From assembly GCF_016894445.1 (NCBI RefSeq), contig NZ_CP056775.1:870001-934000 (forward strand): DNA of 64,000 nt, given 5' to 3'. This document shows, in pieces, positions 1 through 8,425 of this stretch. Within the stretch, counting starts at the first letter, position 1. Each line of letters opens with the position of its first letter. The translations under genes were made by a program, and so were the position numbers. The notes beneath the pieces are model-generated. The model had not been told where the DNA came from, made no database searches, and saw only the letters and a list, made by a program, of their open reading frames with translations. The stretch is from Dyadobacter sandarakinus (GTDB taxonomy: Bacteria > Bacteroidota > Bacteroidia > Cytophagales > Spirosomataceae).

Positions 1-882
<882 letters not shown>

Positions 883-990
883 TTTAATCTTTATCTTTTT
901 CTCTTCTACTTCCAATATGACATGAAAAAGCATGACCGAATGAATGAACGGCCCGCCGCTGCGGTGACCCAATGAGAGAATAAAGCATTA

Positions 991-1023
991 TTCAATCATT
1001 CGAAATTCAATCATTCAATCATT
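991..1023. repeat. Three short direct repeats TTCAATCATT in the 23S-5S spacer
   Basis: The ten-base unit TTCAATCATT occurs at 991-1000, 1006-1015 and 1014-1023; the last two share two bases. The spacer between 23S and 5S is otherwise AT-rich and holds no tRNA. Slippage is the simplest origin. Confidence 0.7.
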
Positions 1024-1039
1024 GAACTCAAAGAGCTTG

Positions 1040-1150
1040 TTGGTGGCTATTGGACGGGTGTACACCTCTTCCCATCCCGAACAGAGAAGTTAAGCCCCGT
1101 ACCGCCGATGATACCTGGATCAAACCCGGTAAAGTAGGTAGCCGCCACAA
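1040..1150 (+). rRNA. 5S ribosomal RNA
   Basis: A roughly 110-base segment begins TGGTGGCTATTGGACGGGTG and closes with GTAGGTAGCCGCCAC, so the terminal helix GGTGGC/GCCGCC can form. It contains the conserved loop B/C sequence CCCATCCCGAACAGAGAAG and TTAAGCCCCGTACCGCCGATG. It lies about 160 bases after the 23S end, in the normal 16S-23S-5S order, and is followed by a strong terminator. Ends are good to a few bases. Confidence 0.95.
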
Positions 1151-1162
1151 TCATTAACCCAT

Positions 1163-1191
1163 AAGACCATCCTCAAAGATGGTCTTTTTTT
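1163..1191 (+). terminator. Rho-independent terminator of the rRNA operon
   Basis: A nine-base stem AAGACCATC / GATGGTCTT with a six-base loop CTCAAA is followed directly by a T run. It sits 13 bases after the 5S gene and ends the ribosomal operon. Confidence 0.93.
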
Positions 1192-1416
1192 CGCTTTAGG
1201 GCATAGTGGGTTAGCAGGTCACAGAAAGTAACCTGCATGTTTCAATACCTTCCTTCACATTGTTAAGAGTCTCCTACTTTGCTGTAAATGCAAGCTTATT
1301 GAAGATTTATTATATGAGATGCTACTGTAAATCGCCTCGCTGTTTGCAGGACGAAAAGCATTAAACTTCTTCCAGTAAATTAACAGTACTGAGTCCTAAT
1401 TACCAGGCATTATATT

Positions 1417-1432
1417 TTAATGTATACATTAA
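1417..1432. promoter_or_regulatory. Perfect 16-base palindrome upstream of the NmrA-like gene
   Basis: TTAATGTATACATTAA is self-complementary over all 16 bases and lies 62 bases before the reductase start codon, in an otherwise featureless 295-base gap after the rRNA terminator. Position and symmetry fit an operator, but no regulator can be assigned and AT-rich DNA makes short palindromes less surprising. Confidence 0.35.
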
Positions 1433-1494
1433 TAAGTTCAAAGCTTCCTTTTCGAGGCTTGTGTAATGGAGATTCTAAAAACTTAATCTGATTT

Positions 1495-2391
1495 ATGGGA
1501 AAGAGCATATTGGTTGCTGGTGCGACAGGTAATTTAGGAAAGCGGATTTGCAGGGAGTTGGTCAATAGAAATGCAGATGTCAGTGCTATTGTGCGCGCTG
1601 ATACTAACGTCGAAAAGATTGAGGTACTTAAAAAAATGGCAGTAAGTGTAATTGAGGTGAACTTCAATAGTCTCAATGAGTTATCGGAAGTTTGTAAGGA
1701 AAAGGATTGTGTGGTTTCAGCATTAGCCGGTTTGGAGGATGTTATTATTGATTTACAAACAACACTATTAAATGCTGCAATACAAGGAGGTGTGAAGCGA
1801 TTTATTCCTTCTGATTTTTGTACCGATTACAATCATTTGGTTCCGGGAGAAAACAGAAATTTTGATTTAAGAAGACGTTTTAAAGCGTACCTGGATACAA
1901 CTCCAATTCAATCCACTTCTATCTTCAATGGTGCATTTGCTGATATTTTGAAATACAATACACCCATCCTGAACCTGAAAGATAAGAATATCGCATACTG
2001 GGGAGAGAAGTCAGACTGGCAACTGGACTTTACTACCATGGACGATACCGCTGCCTTTACGGCCGAAGCAGCTCTGGACGATCGTGCACCCAGAGACTTG
2101 CAAATTGCGAGTTTTCAAATAAGTCCAAATGAATTGCATGCTGCTTTGGAAACAACCACCGGTCAGCAGTTCAAAATTTATCAACTATCCAGCCTTGAAG
2201 ATTTTGCTCAATTTATCAAAAAACAAAGGGCGGAAAATCCGGCTGGCGAAAATGAGCTTTATGCAAAATGGCAGCAGGCACAATACATGTACTCTATGTT
2301 CTCCACGCACCATACACATCTTGCAAATCAACATTACCCTAATGTTAGCTGGACAAATGCACTAAGCTATATTCGGACTTTTGCAAAGTAA
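1495..2391 (+). CDS. NmrA-like / isoflavone-reductase-like NAD(P)-binding protein
   Basis: This is a 298-residue cytoplasmic protein of the atypical short-chain dehydrogenase group. The N-terminus carries the dinucleotide-binding glycine motif GATGNLGKR at residues 9-17, after a beta strand, as in NmrA/HSCARG and isoflavone reductase-like proteins. The segment RFIPSDFCTDY around residue 102 corresponds to the family's F-x-P-S-D-F strand. Length fits the family (about 290-320). Members are either redox sensors or NADPH-dependent reductases; the sequence does not say which, and no partner gene is adjacent. It is monocistronic, after the rRNA operon. Start ATG is the only good one. Confidence 0.85.
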   Translation: MGKSILVAGATGNLGKRICRELVNRNADVSAIVRADTNVEKIEVLKKMAVSVIEVNFNSLNELSEVCKEKDCVVSALAGLEDVIIDLQTTLLNAAIQGGVKRFIPSDFCTDYNHLVPGENRNFDLRRRFKAYLDTTPIQSTSIFNGAFADILKYNTPILNLKDKNIAYWGEKSDWQLDFTTMDDTAAFTAEAALDDRAPRDLQIASFQISPNELHAALETTTGQQFKIYQLSSLEDFAQFIKKQRAENPAGENELYAKWQQAQYMYSMFSTHHTHLANQHYPNVSWTNALSYIRTFAK

Positions 2392-2563
2392 TATTGAAAA
2401 TTAGGAGCATTGTTGTTTAGCTAAATCAATTCTAACTCCTGAGTCTTGACTTTAAACTCCTGTGTTTAAATTTTCATGCAAAAATATGGGAATAAGATCC
2501 ACTCATATACGCCCTAATAACTAGTATCATTTTACTACTTTCAACTGTTTATCCGAGAAAGAA

Positions 2564-3982
2564 TTAAAAGTGAGTTGCTAAAAGCATTACAACTTCTTTT
2601 AATTCTTTCTCGGATAGAGATCCATATCCAACCCGGATTCCATTAATTGACGGATCGTTTCCAAAATGGTCGGGTGTAAGGATCTTAATTCCGCTACTTG
2701 CCATTTTGCGGCTTATTTCTGACCAGTCAAGAATTTGCCTGGGTTCGATCCAGAATGCAAGTCCACCTTCCGGAATGGTAAAGTTTGCTTTATCCTTCAA
2801 ATGAATTTTCAACAGCCATACGGTGAAATCGCGTTTTGCTTTATAATACCCCGTCGCTTTCCTGATGTGCCTTTTGATCGTCCCGTCATTGATCAGCTGC
2901 AATACAGCCTGTTCCATAATCCCGTCGCCCTGCACATCAATAATCTTGCGGAGTGAGCCAATCTGCTCCATCAAATTAGGATCGCTGGATGCCAGGTAGC
3001 CGATCCGCAATGCCGGTGCGACCACCTTGCTCATCGTGCCGATGTAGACGTAACTTTTCAGTTCTTTGAAGCTCGAAATAGGCAAAACCGGGCGATAGCC
3101 AAAATGAAATTCATTATCATAATCATCCTCAATAATGGTGAACCCGTATTCATTCGAAAGCCGGATCAGCTCTAATCTTCGTTGCAGGTTTAGTGTGACG
3201 GTAGTCGGATACTGGTGGTGAGGCGTCGTGTAAATGGCCCTGATCTTTCGGCTGGATTTTAAATGTGCCATCACATCGCTGATCATCAATCCTTCTTGAT
3301 CCACCCTAACCGGCAGTAATGTAGCTCCGGCGGCTTCAAACGCTTTCCATGCCGGCTGGTAACCCGGACTCTCCACCATTACCAAATCGCCTTTTTTACA
3401 CAAACACTGAGCCGCCAGGTACATCGCCATCTGACTGCCGCGGGTTACGCATAGCGCATTGTTACGCACCTTCATTCCCCGCTGATGGTTAAGCATTTGC
3501 ACAAGCGCATCAATAAAATCGGCATTGCCATATTCATTACTGTAACCCATCATTTGCCAGCGCGCATTCCGGTTGAAGATCTGTCGATAAGCACGCGCCA
3601 GCTCGGTGACCGGTGCAATCTTGCTGTCGGGGTAGCCGTCATCAGACGTGATCCGGAACTGCTTTTTAGTCAGGGCTGCATGGGGTGGAGCGTCGTCGGT
3701 TTTTCTCTGATTGGAAAAATCAGGCAAAGTTTCCGCTACGAAAGTTCCCTTTCGCTCCTTCGAAATAATCCATTCTTCATTCAGCAGCACATTGAGTGCC
3801 TCCAAGATCGTATTGCGGTTTACTCCCAGCATTTCCGCGAGGTTCCGGCTTCCCGGCAGTGCTTCACCGATTTTTAATCTTCCAAGCTGAATGTCTGAAA
3901 TAATCGCATCCGCAATTTGCAGGTACACCGCTTTTTCCAGTTGATGATCAATACGGATTTCAAGTTTCCAGGGGCGCAGCAT
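2564..3982 (-). CDS. MocR/PdxR-type transcriptional regulator (GntR HTH + aminotransferase fold)
   Basis: A 472-residue chimeric regulator. Residues about 12-80 form a GntR winged helix (LPGSRNLAEMLGVNRNTILEA), followed by a linker and a fold-type-I aminotransferase domain to the end. The PLP-lysine motif is visible as GTMSKVVAPALRIGYL, and the substrate-pocket segment EDDYDNEFHF is intact, so it should bind PLP. MocR proteins sense PLP or amino-compound adducts and usually control the neighbouring divergent gene. No PLP biosynthesis gene is nearby, so the name PdxR is not justified. The inverted repeat over its start suggests autoregulation. The start codon overlaps one arm of that repeat. 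Confidence 0.93.
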   Translation of the reverse strand: MLRPWKLEIRIDHQLEKAVYLQIADAIISDIQLGRLKIGEALPGSRNLAEMLGVNRNTILEALNVLLNEEWIISKERKGTFVAETLPDFSNQRKTDDAPPHAALTKKQFRITSDDGYPDSKIAPVTELARAYRQIFNRNARWQMMGYSNEYGNADFIDALVQMLNHQRGMKVRNNALCVTRGSQMAMYLAAQCLCKKGDLVMVESPGYQPAWKAFEAAGATLLPVRVDQEGLMISDVMAHLKSSRKIRAIYTTPHHQYPTTVTLNLQRRLELIRLSNEYGFTIIEDDYDNEFHFGYRPVLPISSFKELKSYVYIGTMSKVVAPALRIGYLASSDPNLMEQIGSLRKIIDVQGDGIMEQAVLQLINDGTIKRHIRKATGYYKAKRDFTVWLLKIHLKDKANFTIPEGGLAFWIEPRQILDWSEISRKMASSGIKILTPDHFGNDPSINGIRVGYGSLSEKELKEVVMLLATHF

Positions 3983-4032
3983 TGGACCAGGGATATTTAT
4001 GGATTAATTGTCAGATTGCTGGTCCAAAAGTA
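3982..4032 (-). promoter_or_regulatory. Promoter and putative self-operator of the MocR gene
   Basis: On the minus strand TACTTTTG at 4032-4025 matches the Bacteroidota -7 consensus TAnnTTTG. It overlaps TTGGACCAG (4027-4019), whose exact inverse CTGGTCCAA lies at 3990-3982 and includes the A of the start codon. Two nine-base arms, one on the -7 element and one on the start, are what an autorepressor site would look like. The -33 element is not clear. Binding by this MocR protein is inference. Confidence 0.6.
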
Positions 4033-4140
4033 CAATAGTTCCACAATGTTACTAAGGATAGCGGTATGTCTTGCAAGTCAGTCCACCAAGTTCCATGCTG
4101 CGTGATTAGGTGCAGGTAGGCCAGTATTTTTAAATGAAAA

Positions 4141-4179
4141 TGGTCCAGCCAGCATCGTTAGGACTCCTTACTAAGTTTG
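4141..4179 (+). promoter_or_regulatory. Putative promoter of the CPVC thioredoxin-like gene with a third MocR-type half-site
   Basis: TAAGTTTG at 4172-4179 matches the -7 consensus TAnnTTTG for the plus-strand gene starting at 4219. TGGTCCAG at 4141-4148, about where a -33 element would sit, repeats the core of the inverted-repeat arms found over the divergent MocR gene. This suggests that MocR also controls this gene, probably as an activator. No good TTG -33 element is seen. Confidence 0.45.
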
Positions 4180-4218
4180 AATCGGCAATGGTGCCACAGC
4201 GATTCAAATCATAATACA

Positions 4219-4452
4219 ATGAGCAAGTCCATTTTTTATCACGCCGGCTGCCCGGTATGCGTAAGTGCAGAACATGACATCGTCAATCTGATCGGTCAGG
4301 ATCAGGTGGATATTGTAAATATTGGTGAAGACCGCAGCCGGATCGGAGAGGCGGAAGCTGCCGGGATCACTTCCGTACCCGCATTGGTAACCCCAAACGG
4401 CAATGTGCTGCATATCAATTTTGGGGCTTCCCTGGCAGACGTGAAAGGCTGA
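4219..4452 (+). CDS. Small thioredoxin/glutaredoxin-like protein with a CPVC motif
   Basis: A 77-residue protein starting MSKSIFYHAGCPVCVSAE. The CPVC motif follows the first beta strand, exactly where thioredoxin and glutaredoxin folds place their redox pair, and ITSVPALVTPNG supplies the cis-proline. It is shorter than a thioredoxin (about 105) and close to glutaredoxin-like size. An upstream in-frame ATG at 4177 would overlap the -7 promoter element, so 4219 is chosen. It lies divergent from the MocR gene and 59 bases before a secreted CxxC protein; both likely belong to one transcription unit. Its redox substrate is unknown. Confidence 0.8.
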   Translation: MSKSIFYHAGCPVCVSAEHDIVNLIGQDQVDIVNIGEDRSRIGEAEAAGITSVPALVTPNGNVLHINFGASLADVKG

Positions 4453-4511
4453 AAAACACGCCGGCAGCGACCCTGCCGGTATATCTCATTTCCCAAAAAA
4501 CATCACAGAAA

Positions 4512-5243
4512 ATGAAAACGACCATTTTTATCCTTGCGGCATTATTCGCATTTACAGCTGCCAATGCCTGCGAGCATTGTAAGAAATTTGAAGATTCGAA
4601 AGATTTTAAGATTAAATCAGCGCAGGTAATCCATAATAAGAAATTCGGATCCCTTGAATTTGAGATCATTGTGGAAGGGAAAGCCGGTAAGACGGTCCCT
4701 ACGCCTGTCGGTAAACTGGATATGGCACCTGTGCTGGGCTACGTTTTTCCTACTACACTGAAAGCGGAAGATATTGGTTTCAGTCCCACTGAGGGCATTG
4801 TGGCACTTGCACTTACTTCCCACCCGGATTTTGACGACAGTCCGCTTTGGGATGAAAATGCCGATGGTAAGTTTGACAATGACGGAATTGTCTGGCATCC
4901 GCATTGGGTGGTGCTGGTCAAGGATGAGCGTGTGAAGGGTGGACTTTCGGTAAAAGAATATAAGAAAGCTGACAAGATCACCAAGCCAACCACAGCGCCG
5001 GATATGCCGATGTACATGGACTCACCGGGTTATCCTGTTGTTACGCAGGAAAATGCAATCCGCGTTTCGGTGCCTGCTTACCGCATCAACAATAAGGTGA
5101 GCTTCAACTACGACGCAGTAAGCTGTTACATGCAGGTTTCGGCGCCGGCTGGGGGAATGTCTATGGACAAACCGATGCTGGGCGTGTACAACGTATATAG
5201 TGTACTGTCAGGAAAGCTGACGTTGCCTTATAAAGTGAAGTAA
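4512..5243 (+). CDS. Secreted protein of unknown function with an N-terminal CxxC
   Basis: A 243-residue protein with a clear signal peptide (MKTTIFILAALFAFTAANA), cleaved just before CEHCKK, so the mature form would begin with a CxxC pair. No known domain is recognised. The segment DENADGKFDNDG near residues 117-128 is acidic and EF-loop-like, followed by WHPHW, which could bind a metal; neither has been tested. The next gene starts 16 bases after its stop, so it is probably co-transcribed with the MarR regulator and perhaps with the CPVC protein upstream. Envelope location is inferred from the signal peptide only. Confidence 0.75.
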   Translation: MKTTIFILAALFAFTAANACEHCKKFEDSKDFKIKSAQVIHNKKFGSLEFEIIVEGKAGKTVPTPVGKLDMAPVLGYVFPTTLKAEDIGFSPTEGIVALALTSHPDFDDSPLWDENADGKFDNDGIVWHPHWVVLVKDERVKGGLSVKEYKKADKITKPTTAPDMPMYMDSPGYPVVTQENAIRVSVPAYRINNKVSFNYDAVSCYMQVSAPAGGMSMDKPMLGVYNVYSVLSGKLTLPYKVK

Positions 5244-5259
5244 CATACAATTGCCTCGC

Positions 5260-5838
5260 ATGGCTGAAATAGATGTCAAGATCGTGAGCGCGCTGGACCG
5301 GGTATCACAAGCGGTTCGGGTGTTGCTGCGCAATAAAAGTCAATCCAATGCATTGAGCCCGATTCAAACCCAGATCCTGATCTTCCTCCTGTTGCAGCCA
5401 GGAGGAAGTTCCAGGATTACCGCCCTGGCCGGTGAGTTCGACCTGACAAAAGCCACGGTGAGTGACAGCATTAAGTCACTTTTGCATAAATGCCTGGTTC
5501 ATAAAAGCCCGGATCCGGCCGATGAACGAAGCTGCACCATCCTATTGACAGATCGAGGAAAAGAGATGGCCCTGAAATCTGCCGGCTTTATTTCAGAATT
5601 GGAAAAGTCACTTGACTCGCTCAATGCGCTGCAAAAGGAAGCCATTTATACGGGATTGCTTCAAACGATCTTTGGACTTCATACGGCCGGCGTCATCAGT
5701 GTCCAGAAAATGTGCCTTACCTGTATTCATTACGAAAGCATCCTTGGCGGGCATTCTTGCAGACTGCTGGAATCGAATCTAACGTATGAAATGCTCAGGC
5801 TGAATTGTACAGAGCACTCGAAGGCTACAAATCAATAA
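5260..5838 (+). CDS. MarR-family regulator with a cysteine-rich C-terminal tail
   Basis: A 192-residue protein. Residues about 20-135 form a MarR winged helix: the recognition helix is in LAGEFDLTKATVSDSIKSL, and the wing is DERSCTILLTDRG with the conserved D-x-R. After the dimerisation helix comes a tail of about 45 residues with cysteines at 152, 155, 167 and 183 (C-x2-C-x11-C-x15-C) and histidines at 157 and 165. This is longer than a usual MarR (about 140-150) and could hold zinc or an iron-sulfur cluster or act as a thiol switch. A TTG start at 5251 is possible, but ATG at 5260 is preferred. It lies directly behind the secreted CxxC protein. Confidence 0.88.
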   Translation: MAEIDVKIVSALDRVSQAVRVLLRNKSQSNALSPIQTQILIFLLLQPGGSSRITALAGEFDLTKATVSDSIKSLLHKCLVHKSPDPADERSCTILLTDRGKEMALKSAGFISELEKSLDSLNALQKEAIYTGLLQTIFGLHTAGVISVQKMCLTCIHYESILGGHSCRLLESNLTYEMLRLNCTEHSKATNQ

Positions 5839-5890
5839 AGGTTTCTTGAATACAGTAATGGATCAGCTGCCTTAGTTTTTACAATAAAAA

Positions 5891-5944
5891 TACCCTAAAA
5901 AGTTGTCCTGCCCGGAAATCTGGGTGGGACAAACTTGTAGGGTA
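5891..5944 (-). terminator. Long hairpin terminator for the minus-strand pair 6598-5981
   Basis: TACCCTA...AGTTGTCC.GCCC pairs with GGGT.GGGACAAACT..TAGGGTA over roughly 20 base pairs with few mismatches and a short GGAAATCT loop. On the minus strand it is followed by TTTTTATTG, so it ends transcription of the two small minus-strand genes; it may also stop read-through from the MarR gene. Confidence 0.8.
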
Positions 5945-5980
5945 TGCACATGCAACTTGCTCCCGGCAAATTGGTAAAGC

Positions 5981-6322
5981 TCACTTGCGCCAGTAATTAT
6001 TGGCCGCTGCAATGGTAGCAAACTCTGTCGCCACGGTTTGCCCGATGGCGATCAGCATGTTTGCATCGTCCGCGTATACAGCCCTGAGTGTTGCCCGGAC
6101 AGCTGCGTCCGGTTGGGTAGCTTTGATGATCAGCCTCGCCATTTTAATGGCTAGTTGCCTTCCTTCTTCCGCGGTGGGTGTAATCAGTGTGCCATTTGGC
6201 ACCAGTTCAATGGATTCCGACATATCTGTTTCGCCTTTAATGGTTTGTCCGCAAATGTGGCGAAGTCTCAGGTGTATCTCATAGTCCAGTATTTTCAAAT
6301 TAAACTGGTCCAGGACGATCAT
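5981..6322 (-). CDS. Small hypothetical protein
   Basis: A 113-residue soluble protein with no family I recognise. The middle part (PTAEEGRQLAIKMARLIIKATQPDAAVRATLRAVYADDANM) is predicted to be mostly helical, and there is no signal peptide or membrane segment. A second ATG at 6223 (MSESIELVPNG) would give an 80-residue protein and may be the real start. It follows another small gene on the same strand by 27 bases and ends before a strong terminator, so the two form an operon. Confidence 0.6.
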   Translation of the reverse strand: MIVLDQFNLKILDYEIHLRLRHICGQTIKGETDMSESIELVPNGTLITPTAEEGRQLAIKMARLIIKATQPDAAVRATLRAVYADDANMLIAIGQTVATEFATIAAANNYWRK

Positions 6323-6349
6323 TTATTTGCACAGAAAAAATAGAAGCTC

Positions 6350-6598
6350 CTAACATTCCGCGTACTCGGGCAGGAAAATGCCATTCATTGCAATAATTGT
6401 TTTAACCTCAATCTTTGTGCCGTCCTGTAATGTGAGGTATGAGTTTGTAGCATCGGTGTAAATCTCCTGAATTTGTCCCTCAGCGCGAACCAGGCCATTG
6501 ATGTCCAGAATCATTTCTCCTTTAACTCCCCGGTTTCTGCAATCCCGCAGCATTTCCATAAAGGTTTCGTTCACTGCTAATGTTGTCCGAATGTCCAT
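6350..6598 (-). CDS. Small hypothetical protein, possibly a small beta-barrel
   Basis: An 82-residue protein. After a short helix (ETFMEMLRDCRNRG), the rest reads as alternating strands: GEMILDINGLVRAEGQI, SYLTLQDGTKIEVKTIIAMNG. This pattern recalls small SH3- or Sm-like barrels such as Rho-binding antiterminators, but no diagnostic residue supports that, so it stays unassigned. It is the first gene of a two-gene minus-strand operon, in front of an intergenic region of about 300 bases that should contain its promoter. Confidence 0.6.
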   Translation of the reverse strand: MDIRTTLAVNETFMEMLRDCRNRGVKGEMILDINGLVRAEGQIQEIYTDATNSYLTLQDGTKIEVKTIIAMNGIFLPEYAEC

Positions 6599-6904
6599 AG
6601 TTTTAATTGTTAAATGAGTCTGAGAAAAAATCTATCACCTTAATAGATTCAAGAAAATCGACGAAACAAAAGCATACTGGTGGATGTATTCATGGATAAT
6701 ACTAGACTAATATATTGGATTTACCTGGCTGTTTTCTGGTCCAGATTTTACATTTCCAATATGAAACTGGATGTGTTCAGACGTGTTTTAATATGTTCTC
6801 CCAGTTTTCCCGCCTCTTCATCAGGCATTGATCGGGCTGCTTTTATTTAAATAAAAATAATGTTTGAAGGTATGACATAAGGCTGTCACCAGGCCCGCCG
6901 AGCT
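6599..6904. other. Intergenic region between divergent genes, no gene seen
   Basis: This AT-rich stretch of about 300 bases separates the small minus-strand operon from the RidA gene. It must hold promoters for both directions, but no exact TAnnTTTG element with a fitting TTG partner was found. No open frame with protein-like composition or RNA gene was recognised. Confidence 0.5.
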
Positions 6905-6937
6905 TTGTGTAAACAATTACAAAAAACGTTTACACAA
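6905..6937. promoter_or_regulatory. Inverted repeat TTGTGTAAAC-N13-GTTTACACAA before the RidA gene
   Basis: Perfect ten-base arms at 6905-6914 and 6928-6937, with a 13-base A-rich spacer, end six bases before the ATG at 6944. It could be an operator or a 5' UTR hairpin that would enclose the ribosome entry region. No T run follows, so it is not a terminator. Confidence 0.55.
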
Positions 6938-6943
6938 GCAAAA

Positions 6944-7336
6944 ATGGAAAAGAACACGACCGATCCCTGGGCATGGGGCAAGTACACGAATTCAGTACAG
7001 GCAGTTGAGATCAAAGCACCCCAGGGCACACTTTATTGCTCCGGGCAGGTGGCAATTGATGCGAACGGACAGCCTGTTGCCGGCGACATGGAGTCGCAAT
7101 TAGCGCTCACGATCCAAAACCTCGAGCAGCTGATCAGCGAGGCCGGCTACCATCCCGCCGGCATTGTAAGACTGAATGTGTACACAACCTCTACCCAGGA
7201 ATTCTTCACAAGCTGCTTGCCGGCTTACCAGGCCTGGATTGAAAAACATGGTATCCGCCAGGCTACTACCATGCTGGAAGTAAAAGGCTTGTTCGGCGGG
7301 CTTACCGTCGAGCTGGAAGCAACTGTTGTACGGTAA
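6944..7336 (+). CDS. RidA/YjgF/UK114 family protein
   Basis: A 130-residue protein of the RidA superfamily. It shows the typical N-terminal strands (LYCSGQVAIDANGQPVAGDMESQ), the helix with ENLEQLI-like sequence (IQNLEQLISEAGYHPAGIVRLNVYTT) and the C-terminal end (LFGGLTVELEATVV). The archetype deaminates reactive enamine/imine intermediates made by PLP enzymes, using an arginine near residue 105. Here the equivalent segment reads ATTMLEVKGLFGG without that arginine, so it belongs to a Rid subgroup whose activity is not predictable. ATG at 6944 is chosen because the earlier TTG at 6905 lies inside the inverted repeat. Confidence 0.9.
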   Translation: MEKNTTDPWAWGKYTNSVQAVEIKAPQGTLYCSGQVAIDANGQPVAGDMESQLALTIQNLEQLISEAGYHPAGIVRLNVYTTSTQEFFTSCLPAYQAWIEKHGIRQATTMLEVKGLFGGLTVELEATVVR

Positions 7337-7346
7337 TATGCTGTTT

Positions 7347-7392
7347 CCCGCGAGGTAAAGGTGCCAGATCATGCGCTATTTTACCTCGCGGG
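7347..7392. repeat. Strong stem-loop with 13-base arms between RidA and the WYL regulator
   Basis: CCCGCGAGGTAAA (7347-7359) is exactly inverted as TTTACCTCGCGGG (7380-7392) around a 20-base loop. It lies 11 bases after the RidA stop. No T run follows on the plus strand, so it is either a weak terminator, an mRNA 3'-end stabiliser or a dispersed repeat. Confidence 0.7.
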
Positions 7393-7450
7393 CACAAATT
7401 CATGCCCTTGGGAAAATGAAACCGATTAAATTGGCAGAAAAGCCTGAGCC

Positions 7451-8425
7451 ATGAACGATACCGAAACGAATCGCCTGTCCCGCCTCGTCGCAATGCTTAC
7501 CTTGCTTCAAACCTGGCGAACGATCAGTGCAACGGAGCTGGCCAACCGTTTTGCAGTAAGTACGCGTACCATTTACCGCGACATCAGGACGCTCGAAAGT
7601 GCCGGTATCCCGGTGATAACCCGGGAAGGAAAAGGGTATGCAATGCTGGACGGGTACCGCCTGCCGCCTGTCATGTTTACACGTCAGGAAGCGCTGGCGC
7701 TGCTGACAGCAGAAAAGCTTGGGTCCAGCCTTACCGACGCAACTACTGCCCGGCTTACCGGGGCGGCGATGGACAAGCTTCGGGCAGCGCTCAGGCATTC
7801 CGACCGTGACCATCTGGAAACCATATCGCCTTTTATCCAGGTGATGGAACCTGCCACGATCCCGGACCGGCCTGATTCGTACCAGCAACTGGTTACTGCC
7901 ATTGCGTCCCGGCAAATAGTGCAAATCGGCTATCAGGCTGCGGAAACCGGCAAACTTACCTTGCGCAATATTGAGCCGATCGGACTTTATCTCAGTCAGC
8001 ACTGGCATGTGGTTGCATACTGCCGGCTGCGGCAGGCTTTCCGCGATTTCCGCCTCAACCGTATCAGCAGCCTGGTTGTTACCGGTGAATTGTTTGCAGC
8101 ACGTCCGGAAACATTGCAGCAGTACTGGGCCGACGAGGCAAACAGAAGGGACAAGGAGAAAGTAGTGATCCGGTTTGATCCGGCAGCGATACTGCCTTTC
8201 CAGGTCCGGCAGCTTCATGACACAAAGCACCACTATGGCTGGGTACACGAACAGAATTCAGACAACGGGAGCTTTGAAATGCTATTTCTCGTAGGATCAC
8301 TTCCTTACCTGGCGACATGGCTCTTACCGTTTGCAGGTGCGGTCACAATCGTGGAACCCGCGTCATTGCGCACGCATTTATCACAACTCGCTCAACGCGC
8401 ACATGATTCTTTTTATATAGCGTAA
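7451..8425 (+). CDS. WYL-domain transcriptional regulator with DeoR-like HTH (YafY type)
   Basis: A 324-residue regulator. Residues about 9-65 form the HTH (ATELANRFAVSTRTIYRDIRTLESAGIPV), then EGKGYAMLDGYRLPPVMFT, the hallmark hinge of this family. A WYL domain follows around residues 145-215 (LRNIEPIGLYLSQHWHVVAYCRLRQAFRDFRLNRI), although the W-Y-L triad itself is varied. A C-terminal WCX-like extension completes the protein. WYL domains bind nucleotides or other ligands; many members respond to DNA damage or control adjacent genes. It lies 115 bases after RidA on the same strand. No operator was recognised. Confidence 0.92.
   Translation: MNDTETNRLSRLVAMLTLLQTWRTISATELANRFAVSTRTIYRDIRTLESAGIPVITREGKGYAMLDGYRLPPVMFTRQEALALLTAEKLGSSLTDATTARLTGAAMDKLRAALRHSDRDHLETISPFIQVMEPATIPDRPDSYQQLVTAIASRQIVQIGYQAAETGKLTLRNIEPIGLYLSQHWHVVAYCRLRQAFRDFRLNRISSLVVTGELFAARPETLQQYWADEANRRDKEKVVIRFDPAAILPFQVRQLHDTKHHYGWVHEQNSDNGSFEMLFLVGSLPYLATWLLPFAGAVTIVEPASLRTHLSQLAQRAHDSFYIA

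Noticed and set aside
991..1023. Short spaced repeats considered as a CRISPR
   Set aside because: Units of ten bases overlap or are five bases apart, with no spacers; simple spacer slippage. No CRISPR array was seen in the window.
883..1039. Possible tRNA in the 23S-5S spacer
   Set aside because: No cloverleaf, T-loop GGTTCRANNCC or CCA end could be found.
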